NCBI GenBank assembly: GCA_963921425.1
Contig: OY992832.1
Coordinates: 32,631,475-32,695,474 of the forward strand
Direction: 5' to 3'
DNA: 64,000 nucleotides
DNA from: Dryas octopetala
Lineage: Eukaryota > Streptophyta > Magnoliopsida > Rosales > Rosaceae
The notes under the pieces were generated by a model. That model did not search any database and was not told where the DNA came from. It saw only the letters and a list, made by a program, of their open reading frames with translations. Both the position numbers and the translations under genes were made by a program. Positions 47,609-60,762 of the stretch are shown in pieces. Within the stretch, counting starts at the first letter, position 1. Every line of letters starts with the position of its first letter.

Positions 47609-50600
47609 CAACTTTGCTTGGCAAAGCTCTGAGCTAGTGAATGGAGAACGGGAGTACAAGCCTGGTTTGAGTTCTGTGTCCTAAGCTCGTCCTCTACAAG
47701 AACGAACCAGGCCTCCAATGGCTGATAGGCTCCCCATTCTTCCCGCCACTCACCATCGTCTCCAACCTCAATTGCATCCACACCAATGGTTCCAACTCTC
47801 CCGACTTCATCAAAGAATCAGGTACCGATTTTCCCAGCAAGCAAACAAACGAATTCAGTAATATAGTCTTTTCTCGAACACCGTTGTCTCAAATTTTGAT
47901 TCGTTTCTGTAACCTGAGCAGATGAGCTTCGGACGTTACTATTGAAAGGATTTGATGTGATCAGAGCACTAATTGTTGCAAATTCCAATGCCGAAAAGCA
48001 TGCCGGCTCGAAGGTTACGGAAGCTACTCTGCGGCGAAGAAGAAAAATTGGATGATCGAAAAATAATTGGAGCTGTTGCAGATTTTAATGGCGGCGACAT
48101 TCAGTTTTTCGCGTCGAAATCCGAGAGTTAGACGAGCTTTGAAGGTGTTGGTGTATTGTATGAAGATCATCCTGAGAAGTATGTTTGGGAGAGGGGTTGT
48201 TTGCTCCGATGTGAGATGTGAGCTTCCGATTAAGTTGCCAATCTATTATCCAGTAAACAAGACGTGTGGTAGGTTGTTTCGGTGGTATATGTTTGTTTGT
48301 TTTTTTTTTTTTTTGGCCAAGGTGGTATATGTTTGTTAATTGCGTAATTTGCATTTGGAAATTTGATTGTACAATTGTGGTGGTTCATGGTTTATAGCTT
48401 CTTATGCTTGATTGTGTGATTTGGTTGGCGTCAGCAATCAGCAACCTTATTATGCACTCATTTTATATAAATCTAGAAATTTAGTTTGCAATGGCTTTTT
48501 AAGTACGAATGCTTAAATGCATGCAGTAGAGATTCACAGACTTTATAGAATTACTACACTTATAAATGTGTACGGTGTGTATTCTGAGGCCTAAATGTAC
48601 TATTATATCATATTCAGAAAAGATATTTCAGCGTGCAATGGAAGCAGTTGTTGCCAAGTCAAAGACCCAAAGGTTGCATACATGGTAGAAACATTAGGCA
48701 AAACTCCTGCCGAAGTACCTCATCCTGTCATCCTTTGTGGTGTAGATTTGGATTTTGACACAGATCTCCCAAATGTCAAACTTATGGGTGAAAGTGCTCG
48801 AAAGACTGATTCAAAGCTTTTATCATGTTCGCACTTCTGTTTGGAAATTAAAAAAGGCTCACCGGTGTATTCTGCTGAGGTAAGGAAAAAAGTGTAAGAG
48901 ATCTGTTGGGGCATGTAAGAGATCTCGCGAATTCTTTTATTTGGGTAGTTTGTTGTTATCTTCTTTCAGCAATAAGAGTGAATATTGGAGTTCAATTTTT
49001 GAATAGCTTTCTTGCTTAGCATGCAGATAGAATCCAAGTAAGTGTTCTGCTTAATAGTTCAGATAAATCTCCAAAATCTACTGCACCTATGGCATAATAT
49101 TTTCCAGGTATTGCTTTCGATCTTAATTTAATATGGTGTTGTATATTATTTCTGAATTCGAAGCTTTCGTAGTGAAGATTATGCCCTTACTCAATCTAAT
49201 GGAATCTAAAACACGTGGTTTCAGCTTTTGAAGAAGCCAGAATTTTGATTGTAGATTTTAAGCTAGAAGTGCTCTGTTATGCAGCAAAGGGTCTCCCACT
49301 GATGTATGCAGTTTCAAAGTTAATTATCCCAGGGTTAGTTGATCAGTTTAATTTAGTGGGAAATACAGTCCTGCCCAACCTCTTAGTGCAACATCCTCAG
49401 GTAAGGCAAACCATTTCTTGTATGATGTCATATCTGTCTCTTGATGTTACAACCCATCTGACTACTACTTCGACCCTAAGACTCATAAACACAAGTATAT
49501 CATGTGGTTGAAGGCCAATTGTTGGTTTGTGAATCTTTAACACATATATTACCTTTTCACATTGTGCTAGTGCTCACATTTTATTCATATAATTATGGAC
49601 TAGCACATATGTGCACACATTAGAATTACCCAAACTTCAACTCTACCTTGGATTTCCTATAGTAACTGATGCCCATTCACAAAAATGTTAAATAAAAAAG
49701 CAATATAGTGATTAATGATTATCAGAGCAATTTGACCTAAGCACACTCTTTTGATGTGTAATAATATGGTTATGGCGTGTCTGACATATTGTTCCCATAC
49801 TATTTTCCTTCCATTTTTTAAAATTCTCCAAGGTACTATTTGGTTTATTGCTATGCAGCTACATCCCTTTCACTTCAATCCTCCTTGGGTTTTGCATCCA
49901 ATTACTGTTGTCTATGAACTCAACTATGGGGAAACAAAAATGAAACAAGGTAGGCAGTTATAAAGTTGAATTTTTCTTTCTTCAGGGCACAATCTAACTA
50001 TGGACAAAGTACTAGTTGTAAATTGAAAAGGGTAGAATATTTTTAAGTGGCACCTCACTGGATGTCTGCATTACATGGTTGTTAGGTCAGGGTCCTAAAC
50101 ATAAGTAAATAGTTTAATTTTGGTTCAGCTATGTTAACTAACATTAAAGTATTCTGCTTTCCCTTCAAGTAAAATGTCTACTAACCTAATTACTGAGATG
50201 TTTCGCTTCATTACTGAGCTGTCGAGAGGTTATTCCTTTTTATTGTCAAGACTATTATATTTAAGTTAAGAATTTATAACCCAGATTATACATATATCCC
50301 TTGTAATTGGATCATTGGATTAGTCTTTTCTTAGTCTTGTGTTTGCTTGTGCAGTTAAAGTTAGGAAATCTTTACACTTAAGGCTGGGTTTACCTTTCGA
50401 TCGTCCTCTTTTGAGAATTGCTAACGCTTTGGATTTCTCTACAGTGAAGGATGGCACAAGGAGTGACCCAACACGGAAGGGTAAACATTTTCCATTACTT
50501 AGGCAACTTTTTATTCTCTCCATATCCCCTCTCCAGAAGGGAAAGTTTTCTTTTTCATCTTTCTCCTTTTTATTAACTATGCTGGCACATTTTTATGGTA

Positions 50601-50811
50601 ATGTCAGGTACTACTTTGCTCAAAGATGTACACATTGGGATTTCAAGCAGTGGGGGTTGGTGGCTGCTCTTGTTTCTTTGTTTATCCTTTTCCCTGCTTC
50701 ATTTTAGTAGAATTTTAATTGGAACCATGATGTCTTTATGCAGTTTCAGGGGGCACTATGTCTCTGGTGCAAGGCTCTTATGAATACTACCATTATCTAA
50801 AAGATGGATTT

Positions 50812-53800
50812 TGATAGAATTAAAGCATACAACCCAAAACCAATTGGCAATGGGTGGAGAGGCCCAAGATGCTAAGCCTTAGTTTTTCCGATGCTCCACA
50901 TTACTCTCAACACGCTCCCGCACGTGTTTTTCCGATGCTCCTGAATGGTCACAGTAATTGGCATCTTGCTGTCAGGAGTCACTTTTCCGTCAGACATATC
51001 AGATATGCTTAATTCTGTTAACCAGAAGGGTGAAAACAGAAGTTACAAAATTCACTGATTTAAAGGCAGAAATCACAAAACCAGCCACACAGAAACAACG
51101 TCTGGACCCTGTGCAATCTGGGTTCTGTTATAAGCAGAGAACAGAAACCACTTGTTGGAACAAAGAATCGGCGTCAGAAAGTAACGTGGAAGGATCGGCG
51201 CTGCAAGCAGGGAGGATCGACGGCGCTGCAAGCAGGGAGGATCGACGGCGCTGCAAGCAGGGAGGATCGACGGCGTTCCTGGATGGTGGCGGCGTCGTCG
51301 TCGTCTGGGCGGCGACGTCGTCGTCTGGGCGGCAGCGTCGTCAACTTCTGGGCGGCGTCGTCGTCGGCTGGTCGTCGTCGTCTTCTGGGCAGATGAAGGT
51401 AGGTATAGAAAATACTAGTATTTGTATTTTCTAAGTATTTTGTAGAATTTAGGGTTTGCTTTAAGCAAGAATAGAGATTAGGCAGCGGAAGAAAATTCTT
51501 TAGCCATTGTCGTTTAGGTCATTCTTCGTTTGCCTACTTAGAACGTTTATTTCCTAAATTGTTTTGCAATATTTCTATCTCTAGCTTAAGATGTGAACAA
51601 TGCATTTATGCTAAAAATCATCGTGTTCCTTTTAAACTCAGTTCCAATAAAAGTTCGAAACCTTTTTCTTGTGTTTATACTGATGTTTGGGGTCCTTTTT
51701 CTACCCCATCTGCTTCGGGTCATAAATACTTTGTTTCATTTATTGATGACTGCACTAGGGTGAGCTGGGTGTATTTGCTAAAGTCTAAGAGTGATGTTAT
51801 CCATGTTATTCCTCAATTTTACAAAATGATTGTCACACAGTTTCATACTCAGGTTCAGGTTTTTCATTCTGATAATGGTCGTGAATTTGTGAATCAGTCT
51901 CTTGCTGATTTCTTCAAACTCCATGGCATCCTTCACCAGACAACGTGTGCCTACACACCACAATAGAACGGTATAGCAGAACGTAAGAACCGGCATCTTC
52001 TAGAGGTAGCTAGGGCCTTATGTTTTACTATGCATGTTCCTAAACGTTTCTGGGCAGATGCTGTCATGACTGCTGTTTTTCTTATCAATCGAATGCCTGC
52101 CCATATCATTGACTACCAAACTCCTTTGAGGATGTTATCACGGTTCCACTCTATTCCTTCTACTCTTAATCTTTGTCCTAAGATTTTTGGATGTGTGTGT
52201 TATGTTCATGTTCATTCTCTTCATAGGGATAAGCTTGATCCACGTGCTATTCGATGTGTCTTTCTTGAATACTCTAATTCCCAAAAGGGATATAAGTGTT
52301 TTCATCCCCCTACGGGCAAATACTATGTATCTATGGACGTTCAGCTCTGTGAACGAGTGTCTTATTTTTCTGGGGATGTGTCTTTGATTCCTCTTCCGGG
52401 GGAGATTAATAGTAAGGAAGAGGAACAGTTATGGTTGGCAGAAAAAAGATTGTGGATTTCAGGTAAGGGGGAGGATTCAGCTACTTTGGGTGAGGGGGAG
52501 ATTTCTAATACCCCTAATCTTATGGAGACTGAATCCGAACCTGAAGAAGGTAGGGGTGAAAGGCCAGCACAGTTGTTCCAAAAACGCTATACAAGAAGGA
52601 ACAAAGATGCTACTGCCGTGCCTCCTTCTGATTCCAGTACTCCTCTTGATGATACTACCATGCCATCGAATGACTCTTCCAAGATTAATTCTGAGGTACA
52701 TGTCTCTTCTCCTATAACCTTTGATAATGATTTGGACTCTAATCCTATAGCTTCAGATTCTTCTTATTTGGATCCTACCATTGTAGCTTCAGATTATTCT
52801 GACTTGAATTTACAAGTCGGTGGTCAGGGTAGGAAATATCTCTTCGTGATCGTAAAGAACCTGATAGGTTTGGTTTTTCCAAGTCATCTTCTAATGTCAT
52901 TTATCCAATGTCTGATTTCATCTCATATCATCGTTTGTCTAAATCTCATCTAGCTTTTGCCCTTCAGTTGTCTTCTGTGTCTGTTCCTAGTCATTTTCAG
53001 GAAGCCCTTGGAGATCCCAAGTGGAAGAATGCTATGGTGGAGGAAATGGAGGCTCTCCAGAAGAACTCTACTTAGGAGATGGTCGAGTTACCTCGGGAAA
53101 AGAAGACAGTGGGATGTAAGTGGGTGTTTACGGTGAAGTATAAGTCAGATGGGACAGTTGACAGGTACAAGGCTAGACTGGTAGCCAAGGGTTACACCCA
53201 GACTTATGGGATTGACTATCAAGAGACCTTTGCCCCTGTAGCCAAGATGAACACTGTTAGGGTCATACTGTTTCTTGCAGTTAATCTGGACTGGCCGCTA
53301 CGACAGTTTGATGTGAAGAATGTCTTTCTTCATGGTGATCTGGTAGAGGAGGTGTATATGGATCCTCCTCCAGGATTTACACCAAAAGGAGGTAAAGTAT
53401 GCAAGCTGAAGAAGGCGTTGTATGGACTGAAGCAGTCGCCGAGGGCTTGGTTTGGCAGGTTTAGCTACTCGATGAGAAAGTATGGTTTTAGGCAAGCTTT
53501 GGCAGATCACACTCTGTTCTATAAAAGGGATGGTGATAACATTACCTTGCTTATTGTTTATGTTGATGATATGATTGTTACAGGCAGTGACATAAGTGAG
53601 ATAGAAAAGCTTCGGAGTTATCTGGCCAGGGAGTTTGAAATGAAAGACTTGGGAGTTCTAAAATACTTCTTGGGCATTGAAGTATCTCGGTCCAAGCAAG
53701 AAATTTTTCTCTCTCAACGGAAGTATGTATTAGATATCTTGGCCGAAACTGGTAACTCTGCCTGTGAACCTGTGGATACTCCTATTGAGGTGAACCATGG

Positions 53801-54676
53801 TCTAGCTGTCTACACTCATCAGGTTCCAACGAACAAGGAGAGGTATCAGAGGTTAGTAGGGAAGTTGATCTATCTAGCTCATACTAGACCTGACATATCA
53901 TATGCAGTTAGTGTTGTGAGTCAATTCATGCATAATCCGAGTGATAGACATATGGATGCAGTGAATCGTGTTTTGGCTTATCTAAAATCCTCTCCGGGTA
54001 AAGGTGTTATGTTCTCCAGGCATGGTCACCTAGATATTGTGGGATATACTGATTCTGACTTTGCTGGATCCAAATTGGATAAAAAGTCTACTTCTGGGTA
54101 TGTGTCATTTGTTGGGGGCAACTTGGTAACTTGGAGGAGTAAGAAACAGAAGGTGGTATCTTTATCTAGTGCAGAAGCTGAATACCGTGCCCTTCATCAT
54201 GCGACTACTGAGCTTGCTTGGCTCAAAATTCTCTTGGATGAACTCGGGTATGGTCCCCAAAAACCGATGGTGCTCTTTTGTGATAACACAGCGGCTATTG
54301 AAATCGCTAATAATCCGGTGCAGCATGATCGAACCAAGCACATTGAGCTTGACATAAACTACATCAAGGATAATTTAGATTCTGGTGTGATTGAGGTTCC
54401 TTATATTAGGAGTGCGGATCAGCTGGCTGACATGATGACTCATGCAGTGACTAGTGATTCTTTCCATACATCGCTATCCAAGTTTGGCGTGTGTGATATC
54501 TATGCACCAACTTGAAGGGGAGAGTTAGCGTGTATTAGCTGTAATTAGTTGTCAATTAGCAATAAGTTAGCAGTTTTAATTGTATAGTTGACTTACCATA
54601 TTGGTATTTTGTATCTTGTATAAAATACACACAGTATAATGAAGTTATTCACTTAGCCTAATTATAATTCTCAATT
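50812..54676 (+). mobile_element. Copia fossil 1, inside a UfSP coding exon
   Basis: The inserted block separates YHYLKDGF from the rest of its exon, with GATTT on both sides (50807-50811 and 54677-54681) as a probable target duplication. Parts seen are a GAG-pre-integrase/integrase region (about 51490-52100, with HRVPFKLSSN and DDCTRVSW), reverse transcriptase (from about 53080, with YVDDMIVTGS) and RNase H (to 54515, with the CDNTAAIEIANN block). A non-coding tail follows. The left 670 bp do not resemble the right end and hold a minisatellite, so the left part may be a separate element. It is broken, with several lesions overall, though the reverse transcriptase to RNase H part is well preserved. 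Confidence 0.85.
51192..51390 (+). repeat. 25-bp minisatellite followed by a (GTC)n-rich tract
   Basis: Units of 25 bp starting 'ggatcgacggcgctgcaagc' repeat about 3.5 times (51192-51279), then repeated 'gtcgtcgtc' and 'tgggcggc' words run to about 51390. It is strikingly GC-rich against its AT-rich surroundings and lies in the left part of the first Copia block. Confidence 0.85.
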
Positions 54677-56090
54677 GATTTAATGATTCGGTAATGGACA
54701 ATCTCCTAAACCAAGTAGCTACATTATCTTGTTGAGAATCCAATCCATCAATCCATGTTAAGCTGTCACTTCTGTTCAATCATAATGAATAGAACTAAAG
54801 CTGTCAAATAAGTTTTTTCTAGGAGTGCCCATCTCACCTTCTGATGGGATTGAAGTTCAGATTCTCACTTTTGGGATTCTTTTGTTTAGTTTTTCTATTG
54901 CGAACCTTTGCGTGTCTCTGGAGGACCGTCTCTCTGCATGAAGTCAAAATTAAATGCTATCTTTCGTTTTTGTAAACTTCTCAGTCATTGCGTGGAGAGT
55001 TGTCAGAAATGGAATGTGTTTATAATAATGATTATTAGTAGTTGCAGTTCTCCTAAGTGTTGTTTTGTTTGCTAGGGATGGGGTTGTGCTTACCGTTCTC
55101 TACAAACTATCATTTCATGGTTCAGGCTCCAACACTACACGTCGGTAGAAGTTCCTTCGCATAGGTAAGAAATGGCCATCTAGTCTTTGTTAGAATATAT
55201 GATTTGCTTTGTTATTTAATTCTTCTGAATCTCCCTTCTTGGTAGTTGATCCTCAGATATTAGATATTTGAAATCGTCATGACTAGTGACCTCTGTATTT
55301 AAAGTTTGGTTTTGATAATTTATGTATGAGTTATTACAGTTTCAAATCTGTTACTCCCTGCTTTATTAAGATAACTATTATGAATCTAAAAGAAAATTCA
55401 CAACATAAATAAACCTCTTGTTGGACCTGTCAACATCATATAATCTCTTTCCTCTTTTTCCTTCTTACTTTCTCTCTTTTTTGGTGCAAATTATCAGTGC
55501 CATATGATTTGATCTAACAAGCCAATTGATATTAGGGAAATACAGCAGTCACTTATGGAGATTGGTGTTAAGGATCCTTCTTTCACTGGGTCACGTGAAT
55601 GGATCGGTGCCATTGAGTTGAGCTTTGTTCTGGACAAACTATTGGGTGTAAGTATGATTAATGAAGTTTACTATAATTTCTCAAAGAGTCCAACAGGATT
55701 AGTTTCTGTGATTGAACAAGTTAGCTGCAAAGTCATAAATGTTAGATCTGGAGCTGAGCTTCCCGAAAAATGTCGTGAGCTGGCCGTGCACTTTGAGAAT
55801 CAAGGAACTCCTATTATGATTGGTTAGCAGGACGAAATATAATTCCTCTTCTTTTTCTTTTCTTTTCTTTTCTCTACCATGAATTTGACGCTTCTCTTGA
55901 TTAAAGATGGCACACAAATTTTAAAGAAACAATAATGATAAACTTCTCATCTTCCCATTAAAAATAAATGAAAAAAAAACTTCTCTTATGATTTGGTATA
56001 TGAATGCAGGTGGTGGAGTTCTTGCATTACCCTCTTGGGAGTTGATTACAATGAAGCAAGCGGAGATTGTGCGTTTCTAATACTCGACCC

Positions 56091-56420
56091 TGTTGGAATT
56101 AAGGTCCTTAACTGATAGCTTAATTAGGTAGTTAAAATGAGTTAATCAGTTTTTAAATAAAAGAAAGGTGTTAGTCATGTTAGCTGTCATTTTGGACAGG
56201 TGTCAATACCTTATAGGGTCTTGTCTTTGTGGCTGGGAAGAGATCACAGTCTCTCCTTTTCTTTTCTGTTACAATAGCCAAAAGATATATACACTTTATT
56301 GCTTGTAATTATCATATACAGTGGAATGAATTGATACAAAAGCACTACGTGTGCTCCAAGAGATTTCAGACTCCATTCTTCCTTCTTTATTTCTTTGCTA
56401 ATTTCTACTGTATCTCAACA
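56091..56420 (+). repeat. 5' LTR of Copia fossil 2
   Basis: 330 bp, TG...CA bounded, directly followed by the primer-binding site. Confidence 0.97.
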
Positions 56421-59400
56421 TGGTATCAGAGCCCAAGGTTTGATTTGAGCTGGGCGTTGTCACTGTGTAACGGGTGAGAGAAATCCAACAGAGAATACTC
56501 TCAACTCAGAAATGCCAGGAGCTGGTGGTGAGCTACGGGCTCCCATCTTTGATGGTACTGAATTTGAGTTTTGGAAAGTCAGAATGATCACAATTTTCAA
56601 ATCTCATGGGATTTGGAAACTTGTTGACAGAGGTATTGTAATTCCAGAGTCCAAGAAGAAGAAGGGAAAGAAAGAAGGAGATCCAGGGAGTGTTGATGAT
56701 GAAGAGGATGATGCTTACCTGGAGGAGCAGCTTATGAAAGATGCCAAGGCACTGGGAATTATCCAGGGGGCAGTTTCAAAGGAAATTTTTCCTCGTATTG
56801 TGAATCAAGAAACAGCAAAAGGGGCTTGGGACTTACTCAGGGAGGAATATCATGGAGATGAGCAGGCCAGATCTGTGAAACTTCAAGGACTACGACGTGA
56901 ATTTGAGTATATGAAGATCAAGGTAAATGAGTCACTCTCTGATTATTTTAGTAGATTTTTTGAGTTAACAAACCAGATGGAAAAATATGGAGAAACTTTG
57001 GCTAACCAACGCATGGTACAGAAGGTACTAATTAGTCTCACCAAGAAATATGATCCGATGTGTGTTGTGATTGAAAGAACTTCTGATCTGAATACTGTTT
57101 CTGTACATGAAGTCGTTGGGTCCCTTAAGAGCTATGAGTTACGAATAAATAGAGATGATGATGATTCTGCAATTTCAGAACAAGCATTTTCTAGTATGGG
57201 CATTTCCTCAAAGAGCCAGAATGATAATCACCGATCATATGGTCAAGAGGGTGGAAAGAAGAATTACAAGGGATGGAAAGGAAAGCCAAAGAAATGGGAA
57301 AGCAGGTATCAAACAAATACAAAACAGGGCACTGCCAATGATGGTGGAAAACCAAAATGCAAAGTGTGTGACAAGACTCATTTTGGTGATTGTTGGTATA
57401 AGGGTAAGGTCAAATGCTATAACTGTGAGAAGTTTGGTCATATGGCAAAGGAGTGTCATCAACCTAGCAGGAAGGATCAACAAGCTAATTATGAAAACCA
57501 GGTACAAGATAACGCCACCATGTTTTATGCATGCCATAAAGCCTCTGTGCAGGGAGATGGAAATGCATGGTATCTGGATAGTGGTTGTAGTAACCACATG
57601 ACTAGTTGTGAATCCTTGTTGATTAACATTGATCGCACTGTCAAATGCAAAGTTAAGATGGGAACTGGTGACTTGGTTGAATCAGTTGGCAAAGGGACAC
57701 TGGTTGTAGAGACAAAGGGTGGAACTAGATTCATACCTGAGGTTATGATTGTTCCTGGCCTTGATGAAAATTTGCTAAGCGTGGGACAAATGATCGAGCA
57801 TGGATACTGGCTAGTATTTGGAGGATAATACCAGGATGTGCTGGATTTATTTTTTAAGGTTGAAGTCAAGTGTGCTCTCAGTGTTTATGAAATTCAAAGC
57901 CATGGTTGAACTGCAATGTGGCTTTAAAATAAAGAAGCTAAGGAGTGACAGGGGTGGAGAATATACTTCACAGGAGTTTGAGAAATTTTGTGAAGCAGCT
58001 GGAATTGAAAAACAGATGACAGTTGCTTACTCACCACAGCAAAATGGAGTTGCTGAGAGGAAAAATCGAACAGTGGTGGAAATGGCCAGAACAATGCTTC
58101 ACGAGAAGAAGCTGCCTTTCACTTTTTGGGGAGAAGCAGTAAATACTGCTGTATATATTCTAAATAGGTGCCCTACTCGTGCACTTGAGAACATGACACC
58201 TTTTGAGGCTTTCAGTGGAAGGAAACCTGGTGTAAAGCATCTGAAAGTATTTGGTTCTGTGTGCTTCACCCATGTTCCATCTCAGCTCAGACAGAAACTA
58301 GAGGAAACAGGACAAAAGGGGATATTTGTTGGCTATGGCACTAGAGAAAAAGGCTATAGAGTTTATGATTTGAAAAGTAAGAAAGTAATTGTCTCAAGGA
58401 GTGTTGTTTTTGATGAGGATGCTCTATGGAATTGGGAAACAAATGAGACCTCATATGTGACAGTTCTATGGGACAAAAGAAATGAAGCAAGTGAAGATGG
58501 AAATTTGTGCATATCCTCTACTCCTGTGCAGTCATCTCCAAGACCTTCTAGTACTCAAGATGTTGGCTCGAGTTCACAAATCACTACCTTTGCTGTTGGA
58601 AGTAACAGCCAAAGATCAGCCCCTAAAACTGATGTGTTTGAAAGTGGAATAGATTTGTCAGAAACTTATGATTCTACACCAAAGAAATGGAAGGATCTCA
58701 ATGAAGTGTTTGCTCAATGTCGAGTAAGCATGATTGAACCTGAAGGGTATGCTGAAGCAGTAAAAGACATAGCTTGGAAAAAGGCCATGGAGGAGGAAAT
58801 TGCAATGATAGAGAAGAACCAAACCTGGGAATTGGTGAAAAGGCCTGATGACAAACCAATTGTGGGAGTTAAATGGATATATAAGACTAAGCTAAATCTG
58901 GACGGAACTATCCAGAAATATAAAGCAAGGCTTGTAGCTAAAGGTTACACACAGAAGCCTGGAGTAGACTTTAATGAAACTTTTGCTCCGGTTGCTAGAT
59001 TAGATACTATTCGGACCTTGATTGCCTTAGCAGCTCAGAAAGGTTGGAAATTGTATGAACTGGATGTCAAGTCAGCTTTCCTAAATGGTGTTCTTGAGGA
59101 AGAAGTCTATGTAGACCAGCCGAATGGCTTTGTGGTTAAAGATGAGGAACACAAAGTCTACAGACTAAGAAAGGCACTTTATGGGCTTAAACAAGCTCCA
59201 AGAGCCTGGAACAGTAACATTGATGCATATCTACAACAATGTGGTTTCAAGAGAAGTCCAAGTGAAGCAACGCTGTATGTGAAATCTGAGGAAAACAAAG
59301 GAACCTTAATTGTATCTATCTATGTAGATGACATCGTGTATACTGGAAGTAATGGTAAAATGATGGAAGAATTTAAAGATGCCATGATATAAAAATATGA

Positions 59401-60279
59401 GATGACAGATCTCGGGCTGCTACACCACTTTCTAGGAATGGGAGTTATTCAAAATGAAGGGAGTATCTTTATACACCAGAAGAAATATGCTCTCAACCTG
59501 CTTGAAAAGTTTGGTTTAAAGGACTGCAAAGAGGTGTCAATTCCTCTTGCAACAACTGAAAAATTAAGGAGGGATGATGAGTGCACACCAGCAGATGAAG
59601 AACAATATAGAAAAATTGTGGGAAGTCTGCTTTATCTGACAGCTACAAGACCAGATATCATGTTTGCTGCCAGCCTCTTAGCAAGGTTTATGCACTGCCC
59701 TTCAGTCAAGCACTATGGAGCAGCCAAGAGAGTTCTCAGATATGTCAAAGGCACACTAGACTATGGAATCCAATACAAGAAGGGAGACTCAGCTCTTTTA
59801 ATTGGATTTTGTGATAGTGATTGGAGTGGGGATGAAGATGATATGAAATCCACATCAGGTTATGCCTTTTCTTTTGGGAATGGTGCATTTTCATGGGCTT
59901 CAGTAAAGCAAAAAAGCGTTGCTCTATCTACTGCAGAGGCAGAATATATGAGTGCTGCAGAAGCAACCACACAAGCAGTTTGGCTTAGATTTGTGCTCCA
60001 TGACTTTGGTGAAGAGCAGTTAGAACCTACTACACTGTGGTGTGATAATACCTCTGCCATTGCAATGTCTAAAAATCCTGTATTTCATCAAAGGTCAAAA
60101 CACATAAACAGGAAATTCCACTTCATTCGAGATGCAGTCCAAGATGGTGTGATAGATTTGCTGTACTGCAAAAGTGAAAAGCAGCTGGCTGATATTTTCA
60201 GTAAGGCATTGGCCAAGGACAGATTTTGTTACTTAAGGAGCAAGCTTGGAGTTAAATCAGTTAAGACCTTAGAAGGGAG

Positions 60280-60609
60280 TGTTGGAATTAAGGTCCTTAA
60301 CTGATAGCTTAATTAGGTAGTTAAAATGAGTTACTCAGTTTTTAAATAAAAGAAAGGTGTTAGTCATGTTAGCTGTCATTTTGGACAGGTGTTAATACCT
60401 TATAGGGTCTTGTCTTTGTGGCTGGGAAGAGATCACAGTCTCTCCTTTTCTTTTCTGTTACAATAGCCAAAAGATATATACACTTTATTGCTTGTAATTA
60501 TCATATACAGTGGAATGAATTGATACAAAAGCACTACATGTGCTCCAAGAGATTTCAGACTCCATTCTTCCTTCTTTATTTCTTTGCTAATTTCTACTGT
60601 ATCTCAACA
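60280..60609 (+). repeat. 3' LTR of Copia fossil 2
   Basis: 330 bp with 3 base differences from the 5' copy; preceded by a purine-rich 'agaaggga' tract. Confidence 0.97.
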
Positions 60610-60762
60610 GATCCTCACTATACAGGCAATGATGAACTCAAGAAAATTGTAAACCACGGATGGTGTGGTTGGAAAAAGGCTGTTGATAGTAAGGGAAAGA
60701 GTTTCTTCTTACATGACAAGTTCTATAATCTTCTGCTTCCACAGAGGCCTAACATGGTTTGA

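Larger units (their letters stand above)
56091..60609 (+). mobile_element. Copia fossil 2, young, inserted at the UfSP catalytic Asp-Pro-His box
   Basis: 330-bp LTRs at 56091-56420 and 60280-60609 begin TGTTGGAATT and end CTCAACA. They differ at 3 of 330 positions. Flanking GACCC and GATCC form a 5-bp target duplication with one change. A tRNA-Met-like primer site (tggtatcagagccc) follows the 5' LTR. Parts in order are gag from 56512, CCHC knuckle CYNCEKFGHMAKEC, protease WYLDSGCSNHMT, integrase GVAERKNRTVVEMARTML, reverse transcriptase IYVDDIVYTGS and RNase H CDNTSAI. At usual plant rates the LTR difference suggests a few hundred thousand years. Its coding region is broken, with roughly three lesions. 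Confidence 0.95.
47641..60762 (+). pseudogene. Ufm1-specific protease (UfSP, peptidase C78) relic
   Basis: About thirteen exons remain: 47641-47821, 47922-48268, 48618-48879, 49020-49107, 49225-49400, 49859-49949, 50355-50480, 50608-50655, 50744-50811 resuming 54677-54690, 55076-55164, from 55536, about 55721-55825, and 56010-56090 resuming 60610-60762. UfSP landmarks are clear: [67 protein letters not shown], then [20 protein letters not shown] with the catalytic Cys, [18 protein letters not shown], and [12 protein letters not shown] with the catalytic His. UfSPs process the ubiquitin-like Ufm1 and remove it from targets. This copy cannot encode one. There is a TGA at codon 10, a TAG and a 7-bp tandem duplication in exon 2, a TAA at the end of exon 4, single-base shifts in exons 2, 3 and the last, and two Copia insertions within coding exons. 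Confidence 0.92.

Noticed and set aside
48067-48339. Separate small gene at 48067
   Set aside because: It is the shifted frame of UfSP exon 2; the real frame can be followed on either side.
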